The notes under the pieces: generated by a model
What the model saw: only the letters and a program-made list of their open reading frames with translations
What the model was told of the DNA's origin: nothing
Database searches by the model: none
Assembly: GCA_964458335.1 (NCBI GenBank)
Contig: CAYWIJ010000014.1
Coordinates: forward strand, 1 to 29,533
From: Aalborg-AAW-1 sp964458335
GTDB lineage: Bacteria; Patescibacteriota; Gracilibacteria; Absconditabacterales; Absconditicoccaceae
Reading direction: 5' to 3'
DNA length: 29,533 nt
Shown here: piece after piece, positions 1-9,440 of the stretch
Position numbering within the stretch: position 1 is the first letter of the stretch
Layout: every line of letters starts with the position of its first letter
Program-made: the position numbers and the translations under genes

Positions 1-57
1 GGTTAGAGCAGTCGGCTCATAACCGATTGGTCCCTTGTTCAAGTCAAGGTATGCCCA
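1..57 (+). tRNA. tRNA with CAU anticodon (Met, or Ile2), 5' end cut by window
   Basis: The anticodon arm is GTCGG-CTCATAA-CCGAT, giving anticodon CAU. The T arm is CCTTG-TTCAAGT-CAAGG, and the acceptor 3' strand TATGCCC ends in A at 57. About 15-20 bases of the 5' side lie outside the window. The anticodon stem lacks the three G-C pairs typical of initiator tRNA, so this is elongator Met or the lysidine-modified tRNA-Ile2. The substrate of TilS (6098-7051) would be the Ile2 form. The two cannot be separated without the 5' part. Confidence 0.85.
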
Positions 58-122
58 AACTTATATTTCCTCTTGAAAAAGGAAGAGAAAAAAGTATACT
101 GAAATGGTAATAATAAAAATTT

Positions 123-196
123 GCGAGTGTAACTCAATTGGCTAGAGTCACTGCCTTCCAAGCAGTTGGTTGCGCGTTCGAGTCGCGTCACTCGCT
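123..196 (+). tRNA. tRNA-Gly (UCC)
   Basis: A complete cloverleaf: acceptor GCGAGTG pairs with CACTCGC, anticodon stem ACTGC/GCAGT with loop CTTCCAA (anticodon UCC), and T arm GCGCG-TTCGAGT-CGCGT. A T-run follows directly at 196-204 and probably serves as terminator. This tRNA reads GGA/GGG. The tRNA-Gly(UCA) needed to read UGA in code 25 is not in this window. Confidence 0.93.
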
Positions 197-261
197 TTTT
201 TTTAATTTAAAAAAAATAATATAAAAATCCTAATGCTAAATATTATTATGTATTGATAAAC

Positions 262-1665
262 TTATTTCCCTCTCCCACCAAATATCACTCAGAAGGTCAT
301 GATGATGATGTACATATCCAGCCAGAGAGACCAATTTTGTATATATTCTAACTCTTTAGTTGCCTCTTCATCGAAGGTAAGGGTATCTCTTCCATGTATC
401 TGTGCATAGCCTGTGATACCAGGTTTGATGCTCAGAACTCTTCTTTGTCGTGGTTTATAGTTTGCTATCTCGTTTGGGAGATGTGGTCTTGGTCAGATGA
501 GTGACATATCTCATGTGAATACAGCGAAGAGATTTGGTAATTCATCTATGGATGTCGCTCTGATAAATCTTCCTACTTTCGTTACTCTTGGATCATTATT
601 AATTTTTGGAAGTTCTCATTTACGAATATTAGCATGAGAATTGACAAGATCCTGATAGAGTTGTTTTGCTTCTTCTCCACCATATTCTTCACCCACACTG
701 AGATGAGTGTACATACTACGAAATTTTGTAAAGAGAAAATTCTTCCCATTTTTACCAACTCTCTTTTGCGTATAAAAAATTGGACCTTTACTGTCGAGTT
801 TGATAGCAATTGCAGTAAGAACTATAAGAGGACTTGTAATAATCATGCCAAACAGTGATCAGATGATGTCAACTATTCTTTTGGTGATAGCTGCCCATCA
901 CTCAATTTGAGAAGAAGTGTATCTGAGAGCCATAATTCCTCCAAACTTGGTAGTAGTATAGATGACATCTTCTAAAAAATGATTATCTCCAATATGATAG
1001 ACTTGTGTGTTACTCAGTCTCATGAGATCGATAAGTGATTGCAATTCATCTTTGGTATATCCACCTACGAGTACTATCTCATCATCATCAACTTGCTCAA
1101 GAGTAATATCAGAAAAAAGAGCAGTCCTGACGCTATAATATGATGGGAGTGTAAGTTGTTGTACAATATTGTTTTGGCTATCATCCTGTATGAGAATAAG
1201 TAGTGAATGATGAAATTGCTGTATCCAACGAAGATAAAACCGTCTTCGCAGTGATTCAACGAGAGGTATTATGATGAGACTAGAAAGTGCTACTATAATG
1301 ATAATAAGTCTAGAAATACCATGTTTAAATATAAATTCTTGCCCAAAATACGCTAAACAAGTTACAATAATAGTCCATTGCCACCATACTATAAGAAATG
1401 TCTTTGTTTTTTCTAATCCGATAGAAATAAGATCATATCGTTTTTGGATGATTCCGATAGTGACGAATAAAGTAGCACTGATTATGGCATATATAATGAG
1501 TTCATTTTTTGCTACTCGAGGAGTTCATATATCAATGGATCGAAAAATAGTAGTATTGCTACGTAGAAGATAAGCAATCCAATAAATACAACCAATGATA
1601 AGAAAATGTATCAATGGTCTTAATAGGCGAATCATAATGATAAATTTATTATTCTTCTGTTTCAT
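262..1665 (-). CDS. Polyprenyl-phosphate sugar-1-phosphate transferase (exopolysaccharide initiating glycosyltransferase)
   Basis: 467 aa with TGA read as Gly. It transfers a sugar-1-phosphate from a nucleotide sugar to undecaprenyl phosphate at the inner membrane, the first step of exopolysaccharide or glycan assembly. The N-terminal half carries several hydrophobic helices (about residues 8-28, 50-70, 85-105 and 115-130). The C-terminal half is the bacterial sugar transferase domain, with IVDIIGSLFGMIITSPL, GPIFYTQKRVGKNGKNF, TKFRSM, ATSIDELPNL, GDMSLIGPRPHLPNE, KPGITGYAQI and YIQNWSLWLDMYII. The start ATG at 1665 lies inside rsmI, with a 17-base overlap, so the two are probably translationally coupled. 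TGA codons fall at family-conserved glycines. The sugar substrate cannot be told. GalU (13501) could supply UDP-glucose to the same pathway. Confidence 0.93.
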
Positions 1666-2338
1666 ATGCTGTCGATGGATAAAGTCCTATAACAAATTCT
1701 CCTTTGAGGGGGAGAGTAGTGTTCTTTATTTGTTCTTTGATAGTAGTGATGTCAGAGGTGATGAGCTGTTCAAACTTCTTCGATAACTCTCTACTGATAC
1801 TGATTTTACCCATAAATCAGAGTTTTTCAAGCTGTTCGATAAGTTTCTCAATTCTATGTACTGATTCGTAGAAGAAACTTCCATGGGAGAATGACATCAT
1901 TTGGGTCAGGAGTTTCTCTCTTCCTTTTTTATGTGGCAAAAATCCATAAAAAGACCAGTGCGTCGTAGGAAATTGTGCTCCAATAACAGCAGGAATGAGT
2001 GCAGTCGCTCATGGTAAGATAGTAGTAGGTATATTATGTTCTTGAGCTTGTACGATGAGTAATTTACCTGGATCAGAAAGTCATGGAGTACCAGCTTCAC
2101 TTACGAGTATTCCATCTTGATTTTGTAAAAGAGAAAGAATAGAATGGATACTATGGTGATCGTGAGAAGTAAATTTTATAAACTTCTTATGACTATAATC
2201 AATCCCATGAATGGTGAGTAATTTCTTCGTTGTTCCTGTATTTTCAGTAATGATAAGATTACCTTCTTGAAACAATTTCAATGCTCTAAGAGTAATATCA
2301 TCACTATTTCCAATAGGTGTAGGAATTACAAAGAACAT
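1649..2338 (-). CDS. rsmI: 16S rRNA (cytidine1402-2'-O)-methyltransferase RsmI
   Basis: 229 aa. It methylates the 2'-O of C1402 in the decoding centre of 16S rRNA using S-adenosylmethionine. Family motifs are in order: IPTPIGNSDDITLRALKLF at the N-terminus, VSEAGTPGLSDPGKLL near residue 80 (the Gly after TP is TGA), ILPGATALIPAVIGA, and FYGFLPHKKGRE. It is shorter than the E. coli enzyme (286 aa) and lacks most of the C-terminal extension. The start ATG at 2338 precedes the MFFVIPTPIGN motif closely, as is usual. The stop TAA at 1649-1651 overlaps the start of the sugar transferase. The divergent GH3 gene starts only 35 bases upstream, so any promoter must lie in that narrow space or inside the neighbouring gene. 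Confidence 0.95.
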
Positions 2339-2373
2339 GAAATGAACAGTAGAGAAACAATAAAATATTTATT

Positions 2374-3954
2374 TTGATATCACATATATCGTTGTTTACA
2401 AGTAGAATAGCTAAATTTTTTCAGCAAAAGCTTCCTTTACATAGAGATAGTATTTTTGAGAGACAAAAAGATATTTTACAAAGATTTCTTATCACTTATC
2501 GTCGTAGCCCATTATACCAAAAAATTCTATTAAAACAAGAAAATATCAGAGTACTTATTCCTCAGGAATTGAAAGATTATATTGCCCAGTATGAAATCAT
2601 ACAATATGGTGATCATATTTACTCTTTACTTCAAGAATGAAGAGGTATTACTGCAGAATATCCAGATCTTTTTATAAAAACTTCAGGAACTTCTGATGCA
2701 AGACAATGATGAAAACTTATCCCAGCTCAAAAAAAATCTTTTCGTAATGAAAATATTGCTATTAAAAGAACGTTATGTTGTTATTTACAAGAAAACTGAA
2801 GTAGTAAACTATTATTTCCATCAGCTTTTGCCCTTACGGCTCCTTTTGATCATACGACAAAAATAGGATATGTATCAGGAGCAATCCAATCAGTAAATCC
2901 ATTGAGTAGAGTGTTGATGTTTCCTTCTCAAAAAACATTGTCTCTTCCTGATCCAAATAAAAAAAGAGAACACATTATCCATGATTTGCTCCATACACAA
3001 CCAACTATCAGATCATTTCATGGTGTACCAGCTTGGCCATTAGGTATTGTTGATGAGTTAATTAGTCGTGAACCAAATATTGCTCGTAGCATACTACAAT
3101 CATTAGAATATATTTCTATTGGATGAGGAAATCCAAGTGATTACAAATTACAATATGAAAAGAGAATTCGTTCCTTATGACTCAATCAACAACTCTATGG
3201 ATCGAATAATCATAATGCTTCAGAATGATTTTTTGGTGCTCAAGTGAGAAATTTTGGAGATTTACAGTTTCAGGGAATGGCGCCATTATTTCTTACAAAT
3301 TTTTTTCTTTTTGTGACAAAAGAAGATTATACAAAATGGAAATCCTGACAACATTCATCGTCAGATATGATTAGAAAATCTTATCTTCTTCATGAAGTTC
3401 AGTCAGATAGAGAATATTTTATGTTTATAGCGAATGATCGTATCCCATGGCTTTATGATCTCAAAGATAGAGTTATATTTTTGCATAAAAAAGAATGAAT
3501 TTCTTTGGAATATCTTGTAGTGGGAAGATATAGTATGTCATCAAATATTATGAATGAACATGTCGAATCTGATCATATTCAGGCAGTACTATCTCATTTA
3601 CAAGAACAATGATATCAGATAGATAAAGAAGCATTTGTAGCATGATTGGAAGTGAATGAAGAGAAAACAAGTTCACGTTTTCATATCCTTATCGAAGGAG
3701 ATTGTCATCAAAATGATATTCTGATAGAGAAATTTGATGAATTTATGGGAGTATATAACGAACAATGGAAAGTATTTAGACAACAAAAAAGAATTGCAGA
3801 TATTAACTTTGTTGTCCAACCGTATGGCTTTATTAGATCTACGATGATGAAATTAGAGTTAAGTCATGAGCAATCCAAAATTCCTTATCTTTCTGATGGA
3901 AATTATGAAGCTATTGTGAAACCATTATTAGATTACGAAAAAAGAGTCAGATAG
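2374..3954 (+). CDS. GH3-family acyl-adenylate-forming protein
   Basis: 526 aa with TGA as Gly. The family (best known from plant GH3 acyl-amido synthetases) activates a carboxylic acid with ATP and may conjugate it to an amine. Visible signatures are a nucleotide-binding loop KTSGTSDARQGGKLIP at about residues 99-114, a YISIGGGNPSDYK segment, NASEGFFGAQ at about residues 280-289 (the Y-x-ASEG-x-G motif of the family), and EYLVVGRYSMSSNIMNEHVE with a following IQAVLSHL, typical of the C-terminal part. No ATG lies at the N-terminus. TTG at 2374 is the first plausible start after the in-frame TAG at 2350, and TTG at 2392 is the alternative. Substrate unknown. The gene stands alone between divergent rsmI and convergent yidC. 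Confidence 0.8.
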
Positions 3955-3965
3955 ACTCTCTTTTT
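3943..3965 (+). terminator. Bidirectional intrinsic terminator
   Basis: Stem AGAGTC (3943-3948), loop AGATA, stem GACTCT (3954-3959), then C and a T-run. The TAG stop of the GH3 gene lies in the loop. On the other strand an A-run (3938-3943) becomes a T-run, so the same hairpin can end yidC transcription. Confidence 0.85.
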
Positions 3966-3978
3966 AATATTGAAATTA

Positions 3979-4779
3979 TTATTTTTTCTTGAAGATAGTT
4001 GCTAGTTTTGCATTGATCAGAATGCGATTTTGTATATAGACCTGTATCACACCAAAGAGAGTAGAAGTGATAATATACAACCCAACTCCATTTGCTACTG
4101 AATAGATAAATGAAGCAATCATAAATACAAGAAAATAATTCATAAATTTCATCATTTTTCCCATGTCAGGAACATTCGCTCATCCTGGAAGTGAAGGAGT
4201 GGCTGGTCTTGTCCAAGACATGATAGACATATTGATGAACATAAGGATTCCCCCAAGAATTGCTAAGACGATATTATTTTTTTCTAATACATTGATATTG
4301 AAAAATTGTGTAATAAGATTTGCTGTATCTATCATGTTGTAGACATGAGGATAGAAAAAACTATATACCATATCGATGAGACTTTCAGAGAATTTCATAA
4401 TTTTTGAAACTCATTCTGGATTTGCGATATTTGAAATTACAGCATAGAGTCCAAAGAATACAGGCATTTGCAAAAGCATTCCCATACATCCTTTCAATGG
4501 CCCTGCTCCATCTTTTTTGAGGAGTTCCATGGTTTTTTTAGAGAGTTGTTCAGGATCATCTTTGTATTTTTCTTGAATTTCTTGCATCTTTGGTTGAAGA
4601 TCATTCATTTTGGATTGCATAGCAGATCCTGCGGCACTATTCTTGTAAAGAGCTAATCTTACAAAAAGTGTAAGAAAAATAATTGCCCAACCAATATTAC
4701 CTTGGAATAGTTCTAAAAATACTAAGAACATATTATAGACAGGACGAAGAAGAAGTTCATTTCGAAGAAGAGAAAGCAT
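3979..4779 (-). CDS. yidC: Membrane protein insertase YidC (Oxa1 family, short form)
   Basis: 266 aa. It inserts and folds proteins into the cytoplasmic membrane. It has the Oxa1/YidC core without the large periplasmic domain of proteobacterial YidC. The N-terminal segment includes GWAIIFLTLFVRLALY with the conserved Arg of the hydrophilic groove (about residue 42). A charged cytoplasmic coiled hairpin follows (QSKMNDLQPKMQEIQEKYKD), then PLKGCMGMLLQMPVFFGLY and further hydrophobic segments to about residue 250, ending KLATIFKKK. It is the last gene of the tilS-frr-yidC run on the minus strand. A YidD homologue, the usual partner of YidC, is fused to Fmt at 16295. Confidence 0.95.
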
Positions 4780-4910
4780 AATAGTTAAGAATTGAGAGTT
4801 AAAAGGATTGTTGAGTTATGAGTTGTAAGATATTAGTTATTACAGAATTGTTGGATTATGAATTATATAGATTGTAAATTCTTTATTATTAATTCTTAAT
4901 TTTCAATTTT
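4780..4910 (-). repeat. Low-complexity spacer between frr and yidC
   Basis: An AT-rich spacer built from drifted copies of GAGTTA, TTGTTGAGTTATGAGTT and similar words. It is flanked by TTAAGAATT (4784-4792) and its complement AATTCTTAA (4891-4899). Very similar wording (GTTAAGAATTATGAGTTAAA) is found in the spacer 5451-5542 between frr and the next gene. No ORF or clear RNA structure is seen. Confidence 0.5.
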
Positions 4911-5450
4911 TTATATGGTCATAATATCATCATGTTTGGTTTTGATCATCGTATCTATCTTGTCGGTAAATGATTTTGTTGTTTCATCTACTCACTTTTC
5001 AGCAAATTTTTTATCATCTTCAGAGATCAGTTTTTCTTCAAATTCTTTTTTAATACTTTTGAGTTCATCTTGTCTTACTTGTCTAATCCTTGCTTTACAA
5101 TCTTCTCCCATACTAGAAACTTGTTTTTTATATTGATCTCTTCTTTCTGTTGTTAGTGCTGGTACTTTGACCATGACATAATCTCCCATATTTTGTGGAG
5201 TCAGTCCAGTATTAGCATCATAAATACCTTTTTCTATTTTTGATAGACTATTTTTGTCCCATGGTTCTATTTTGATAGTTTGTTGATCTGGAAGAGTAAT
5301 ATTAGCAAGTTGTCCAATAGGCATAAATCCATAACCTGAATCTATTGAGATGTGTTCTACTAGACCTTTGGTCGCTCTACCTACCTGAATACCCATAAGT
5401 TCAGTAGTAAGATAATCAATTGTTTTTTGCATATTTTGTTCTAATGACAT
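4911..5450 (-). CDS. frr: Ribosome recycling factor
   Basis: 179 aa, close to the usual 185. With EF-G it splits the post-termination ribosome. It begins MSLEQNMQKTIDYLTTELMG, followed by VGRATKGLVEHI (family: GRASPxLL), ITLPDQQTIKIEPWDKNSL, GLTPQNMGDYVMVKVPALTTERR (family: LTEERR) and the long C-terminal helices ARIRQVRQDELKSIKK and EEKLISEDDKKFAEKG. A single TGA (Gly, 4992-4994) separates the helix from the tail VDETTKSFTDKIDTMI. The end is TAA at 4911. It lies between a small membrane protein and yidC, with spacers of about 90 and 130 bases that look like degenerate repeats. Confidence 0.96.
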
Positions 5451-5542
5451 TGTTGTAGAGTTAAGAATTATGAGTTAAAAGTGTAGAGTTGCTAGGTGTG
5501 AGTTATTAGTGGCTAGGTAGATCTTTAGTTATTATTCACTAT

Positions 5543-6061
5543 TTAATTGAAGAGTTTCGCTATTCAAAGGGTAAATACTGAAAGACTATTGCTAATATAA
5601 GTGGTGGTTTGTGATAGTTTATTAACAATTTGATATTGTTTATCAAGCTCAGCACGATTATATTGGATTGAACTATCGGTCAACTGTCAGATATATTCTA
5701 TTTCATCAATCAGTTTATTATAGTTTTCATAATAATTAGCACTATCTCTTTTGTTAATTTCTTGGGTTTTGTATTGTAAGAGCAGAGGAATGCTGTTGGT
5801 AAAGTCGTAAATATTATCCTTATTACGATACAAAAGAAGACTTGTCTGGTAGTAAAGTGAATCCATAGAGATATTGAAGAGAGTATTGATTGTATTGAAA
5901 GTCTTGCGAGAATATTGTAATCGCAGAATAAGTGTAATGATAATAATGATATAAATAATAATTAACCAAATGACATATACCTCCATATTACCAAAAAACG
6001 ATCAAAGAGATGACCAAATAATAACGAAAAATTCACTAATATCATTAATAATTTGTTTCAT
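5543..6061 (-). CDS. Small membrane-anchored protein, function unknown
   Basis: 172 aa from the ATG at 6061, or 147 aa from the ATG at 5986. The longer form adds MKQIINDISEFFVIIWSS and keeps a 36-base gap to tilS. One strong membrane helix (VYVIWLIIIYIIIIITLILR) follows, then a cytoplasmic or extracellular helical region of about 120 residues (RKTFNTINTLFNISMDS to the C-terminus) rich in Asn, Tyr, Gln and Ser, ending SNSLSVFTLGIAKLFN. One TGA codon (Gly) lies at 5687. The layout of an N-terminal anchor and helical tail loosely recalls LemA-type proteins, but no diagnostic LemA motif is visible. Position in the tilS-frr-yidC run suggests co-transcription only. Confidence 0.7.
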
Positions 6062-6097
6062 GATGGTGATGATAGTGTTTTGAATAATAATATCAAG

Positions 6098-7051
6098 TTA
6101 TTCTATTATTTTTTTAATAGTACTTGCATAGCTATAGGCAGTGATGGTAAGTCACTGATAAGAAATTTTATTACCTGATCTTTGGTTCAGTTGAATACAA
6201 AGATTGTCTAAGGTATTGGATCTGGGGTTGAGCGATAGGTGATAATGTGTATAAAGTTCATAAAGTTTATCAGGAGTTCGTTCTCAAGAAGTGATGGTGA
6301 TAAGGTCGTGATTTAGCGAATTGGAGATTTGGTGAATTGATAAGCTGGATCTGGAATTATTATGTTCTTGTAATATTTGGTAGAGAGTATGCCAACTTTT
6401 ATAAAAATTGTTCGTATTGAGATGGTCATGGATAAATTGTCTGATGAGATTTCTTTCAGAGTAGTTTATATCGGTATTTGTTGGATCAATAGCGTATGGT
6501 ATCTGTTGTTCTTTACAATAGTTGAGAATATCAGATTTACACGAGTTAATGAGAGGACGAAGGATGCTAATTGTATGATCCAAAAAATGAAAATCTGACT
6601 CGGAGATGCTTATAATACCTGTGATGTTACTACCACGTTTCATATTCAGTAGTGTAGTTTCTATTCTATCATCGAGATGATGTCATGTGATAATATGATG
6701 GATAGTATTATTTTTGCAATAAGAGATGAATTGTTCATGTCTTCGTTGCCTGAGAGATTGTTCGCTATAGTCACTTCATCCATAACTAAAAACCTTCATT
6801 GATGAACCATGACAGACAGATGCGACCAGATCAATTTCTTTTTGTATATTTTCTCTTGTATTGTGATCACAAGTCAGTATATGGATAAGAGAAATATCCC
6901 AATTTTGTTCTATCCAAAACAATTGAAGGATATGAAGGGCAACCATACTATCAGGACCACCAGAGACGGCGATCGCGATCGCTTGAGGAGTGGTGATATG
7001 TTGTTGGATAATTGTTTTAGCCAATTGTATAAGAGATCAATGACTCATCAT
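6098..7051 (-). CDS. tilS: tRNA(Ile)-lysidine synthetase TilS
   Basis: 317 aa from ATG at 7051, or 308 aa from TTG at 7024. It converts C34 of the CAU-anticodon tRNA-Ile2 to lysidine with ATP. The PP-loop motif SGGPDSMVAL is at residues 30-39, followed by CDHNTRENIQKEID, then SEQSLRQRRHEQF and TGHHLDDRIETTLLNMKRGS (family: AHhxDDqxEtxLxxLxRGsG). DPTNTDINYSERNLIRQ matches the DxSN...RNxIR motif. The C-terminal part is short compared with E. coli (432 aa). Stop TAA at 6098-6100. The 5' end overlaps the divergent DUF177 gene start (7040) if the ATG is used. Confidence 0.95.
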
Positions 7052-7552
7052 GAGCAGTTTATAATTAAAGTTTGAGATTTATTGAGAAATCCTGGAAAGA
7101 TTGATACGATGGAATTTACTGATTTTTTCTTAGAAGATATTCAATGACTGACTTCGAAATGAGTGTCAGGAGAAATATCATTGCAAGGTGTAACTGATGG
7201 TTCAGTCAAAGTCATGATTAAAGAAGCAACAGCATTGATTGATGATATCTGTGATATTAGTGGAGAAGACTACCAAAGACAAGTGGAAGTGAAGAATTTT
7301 GATTCAAGATTTAGTGCGGAAGAAGATATGGGAGAAGATCGTGTCTATGATGAACTGTTTCCACTTGATTCGACATCAGAGACGATCAATATCTATGATC
7401 TGCTTGTCCAGAGTATCAAACTTCAAGAACCTCTTGTTCACATCAAACCTGGAAATGAAAAACTCTTAGATAATTATGAATCAGATGAAGATGAAGAAAA
7501 TGATTATGAAGAGTCTAGTTTGTGAGGAAATAATAATATTGTCTTCCATTAG
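7040..7552 (+). CDS. DUF177 / YceD-family protein
   Basis: 170 aa with TGA as Gly. The N-terminal FIIKVGDLLRNPGKID matches the start of DUF177 proteins. SVKVMIKEATALIDDICDISGEDYQRQVEV follows the pattern of a strand-rich core with a Cys before the dimer segment, and INIYDLLVQSIKLQEPLVHI matches the family's C-terminal helix region. The tail is acidic (ESDEDEENDYEESS). YceD is linked to 23S rRNA maturation in other bacteria and often sits before rpmF. Here no rpmF follows, and a strong terminator comes directly after the stop. Start ATG at 7040 is chosen because the conserved N-terminal segment lies upstream of the next ATG (7109). It is divergent from tilS with overlapping 5' ends. Confidence 0.8.
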
Positions 7553-7574
7553 TCTCGCTTTGGCGAGATTTTTT
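7553..7574 (+). terminator. Intrinsic terminator after DUF177 gene
   Basis: Perfect stem TCTCGC (7553-7558) and GCGAGA (7563-7568) with loop TTTG, followed by TTTTTT. It begins at the base after the TAG stop. Confidence 0.92.
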
Positions 7575-7613
7575 ATGACTTGGTTGAAAAGATAAAGTGT
7601 ATAGAGTATTTTT

Positions 7614-7778
7614 GTGGTAGAGTATATTGATCCATTAGCAACTACCAGAGTCCCTTATGGTACGAGTAATCGTCGTTATATGTCATATACTAGATTGCTG
7701 AATTCTATGCAGAAAAATGGTTGTTCAAATAATTATAATGCAATATCTGTAGGTTTAAAATGAGAAGAATGTTGCTAA
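7614..7778 (+). CDS. Possible 54-aa protein or gene fragment
   Basis: GTG at 7614 opens a reading frame closed by TAA at 7776: MVEYIDPLATTRVPYGTSNR, then RYMSYTRLLNSMQKNGC and SNNYNAISVGLKGEECC, with one TGA as Gly. The composition looks protein-like, and the Cys-containing ending with NYNAISVGLKGE recalls C-termini of pilin-like proteins, but no family is recognised. An in-frame TAG lies just upstream, so nothing longer exists in this frame. It sits between two terminators, so it could be a small gene or the remnant of a larger one. Confidence 0.35.
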
Positions 7779-7784
7779 TTATAG

Positions 7785-7826
7785 CTCTCTTATTGTATTT
7801 GCAATGGGAGAGATTTATTTTATTTT
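7785..7826 (+). terminator. Probable intrinsic terminator
   Basis: Stem CTCTCTTATTG (7785-7795) pairs with CAATGGGAGAG (7802-7812) with two G-U pairs, followed by a T-rich stretch. It lies after the 54-aa ORF and before the lipoprotein gene. Confidence 0.6.
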
Positions 7827-7838
7827 GATTATTTAATA

Positions 7839-8423
7839 ATGAAAAAAAATATTATATTTATTGCTTTGTTTAGTTTATTGATTGGTTGATGTACTATTGA
7901 TAAAAATATTTGAAAATCTGATGATTTTGTATTGTCTTGAATAGTAGATGAAGTTAATCAACATATCGATATGCCTAATGTAACTTGGTATGAAGAATTG
8001 GAGTGAGTTGGGTCCATATCTATTACAGGAAAAACCATTGATTATGCTGGTGTTTTTGAAATGTCTTTACCAGTTTGGTTTCAAAGTATAGACATCACTG
8101 ATATTGGAGGTATAGTAGAAATGAGGTGACAAAATAGTACGCAACTTCTTAGTATATATTCTCCAGTTGATGCAAAGGAATTTGACTATTGTGATATGAT
8201 TTATGACAGTAATGATCCAATTGATGCAAAAGTTTTGAAAGAGAACCTTACAAAAAATGAGATTCAAATTACAACTTACACTAAAACCGTAAGACAAGAT
8301 ACACTTTATACTCCATTTTTAACTCAAATTTGTTTTGTAAAAGAAAATATGGGATACAAGATAAGGATATATGATGATAATGGATATGCACAAGATATAG
8401 TTAATTCAATTCGTTTTTTATAG
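7839..8423 (+). CDS. Putative lipoprotein
   Basis: 194 aa. The signal peptide is MKKNIIFIALFSLLIGGC, a lipobox (LIGGC, Cys18) in which Gly17 is encoded by TGA. The mature part starts TIDKNIGKSDDFVLSGIVDE and is mixed alpha/beta, with ITGKTIDYAGVFEMSLPVWF, VEMRGQNSTQLLSIYSP and ending GYAQDIVNSIRFL. Three TGAs fall early, so standard-code reading would miss the N-terminal half. No family is recognised. It is presumably anchored in the outer face of the cytoplasmic membrane. It has its own terminators on both sides, so it is probably transcribed alone. Confidence 0.8.
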
Positions 8424-8430
8424 AATCATT

Positions 8431-8452
8431 CCCACTTCAGTGGGGTTTTTTT
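8431..8452 (+). terminator. Intrinsic terminator after lipoprotein gene
   Basis: Stem CCCAC (8431-8435), loop TTCA, stem GTGGG (8440-8444), then G and seven T (8446-8452). The stop codon of the convergent metallopeptidase gene (8451-8453) lies in the T-run. Confidence 0.9.
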
Positions 8453-9440
8453 ATGCCTCAGTAATTTCTATATTTGATACAGGGATTTTTGTGCTATCTC
8501 GATATCTGTGTGATGGATCAGTGTTGTAGTTGTGAGTATGAGATTTATATGATGGTGCTTGTCTGATGTAGGATTGGATAAAGTGATATTTTTGTAGTAA
8601 TGTTGAGTTTGTCTGACTCAGTGATACAAAATAATCGTGGTGATTGATGTAGAGGTTGAAGCATTCTGCAAAATCTTCAAAAGGATTGGATGAACCATAA
8701 ATAGAACAAAAATCAGTGATAGAAGATCATCTCTTTTTGATTCCTTCGCTTTCTCGTGATAAAGCATAATATTCTAATGATGGATCATCTTCACTAAATT
8801 TTGGGTCTCAGAATTCTGTATAATGAGTATCTACTATGGTGCTATTTCCTTGTATTACTCAGAGATCAAGTGTATGTCAGAGTTCGTGGACGAGAACTTC
8901 AAAAAACTCTTCATCCTTGAGATTATTTATATTGATGACGATACTTTGTTTGGTCGCATATCATCTTTTTTTCTGATCAGGATCGTTTTTTATGATGAGA
9001 GTAGTTTGGAGAGTATGAGATGAGAGTACGAGATTATTCATATCATTGATAGTCAGCAAAGAAAGTAATGCATAATAATCTTTTTTGATATCACTATCGT
9101 CCAATTGGAGCTGTAGAGTACTACATAGATAACTTTGTGATTCACAGAATTTATTATACTGTTGTTTATAGCTGTTTGATTGATTACTATCAAATCAATG
9201 AAGGAGATCGTGAAGGGTAAACATATCTTTATTATCTATAGGATCATTCATTGTATGAGGGAAAATATCTTCAGGAGTATTGTGTACTGTTTCAAGAATT
9301 TTTGGATTTAGGTCTTGCATAGGAGCAGGATTTATGATCGTTCCTATATCATAAAAAAAGAACATCAAACCTATCACTACCGTGAAGACGAGTTTCGATC
9401 CATCGAAAAAATATTGTGTTTGTTTATTTCATAAGAGCAT
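8451..9440 (-). CDS. Membrane-anchored HExxH zinc metallopeptidase
   Basis: 329 aa with TGA as Gly. A hydrophobic N-terminal segment (KLVFTVVIGLMFFFYDIGTII, read in two pieces, residues about 16-36) anchors the protein. The zinc motif VLVHELGHTLDLG has its HELGH at residues 185-189. About 70 residues later SNPFEDFAECFNLYI gives a likely third ligand Glu in the form seen in anthrax lethal-factor-like (M34/ATLF) and related gluzincins. The intervening segment SLEYYALSRESEG may also contribute. ATG at 9440 is chosen because it includes the membrane segment. It overlaps the end of the exonuclease gene by 17 bases, suggesting coupling. Substrate unknown, and the catalytic part probably faces outside. 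Confidence 0.78.

Noticed and set aside
1271..1573. 100-codon plus-strand frame
   Set aside because: It is a shadow of the membrane part of the sugar transferase on the minus strand.
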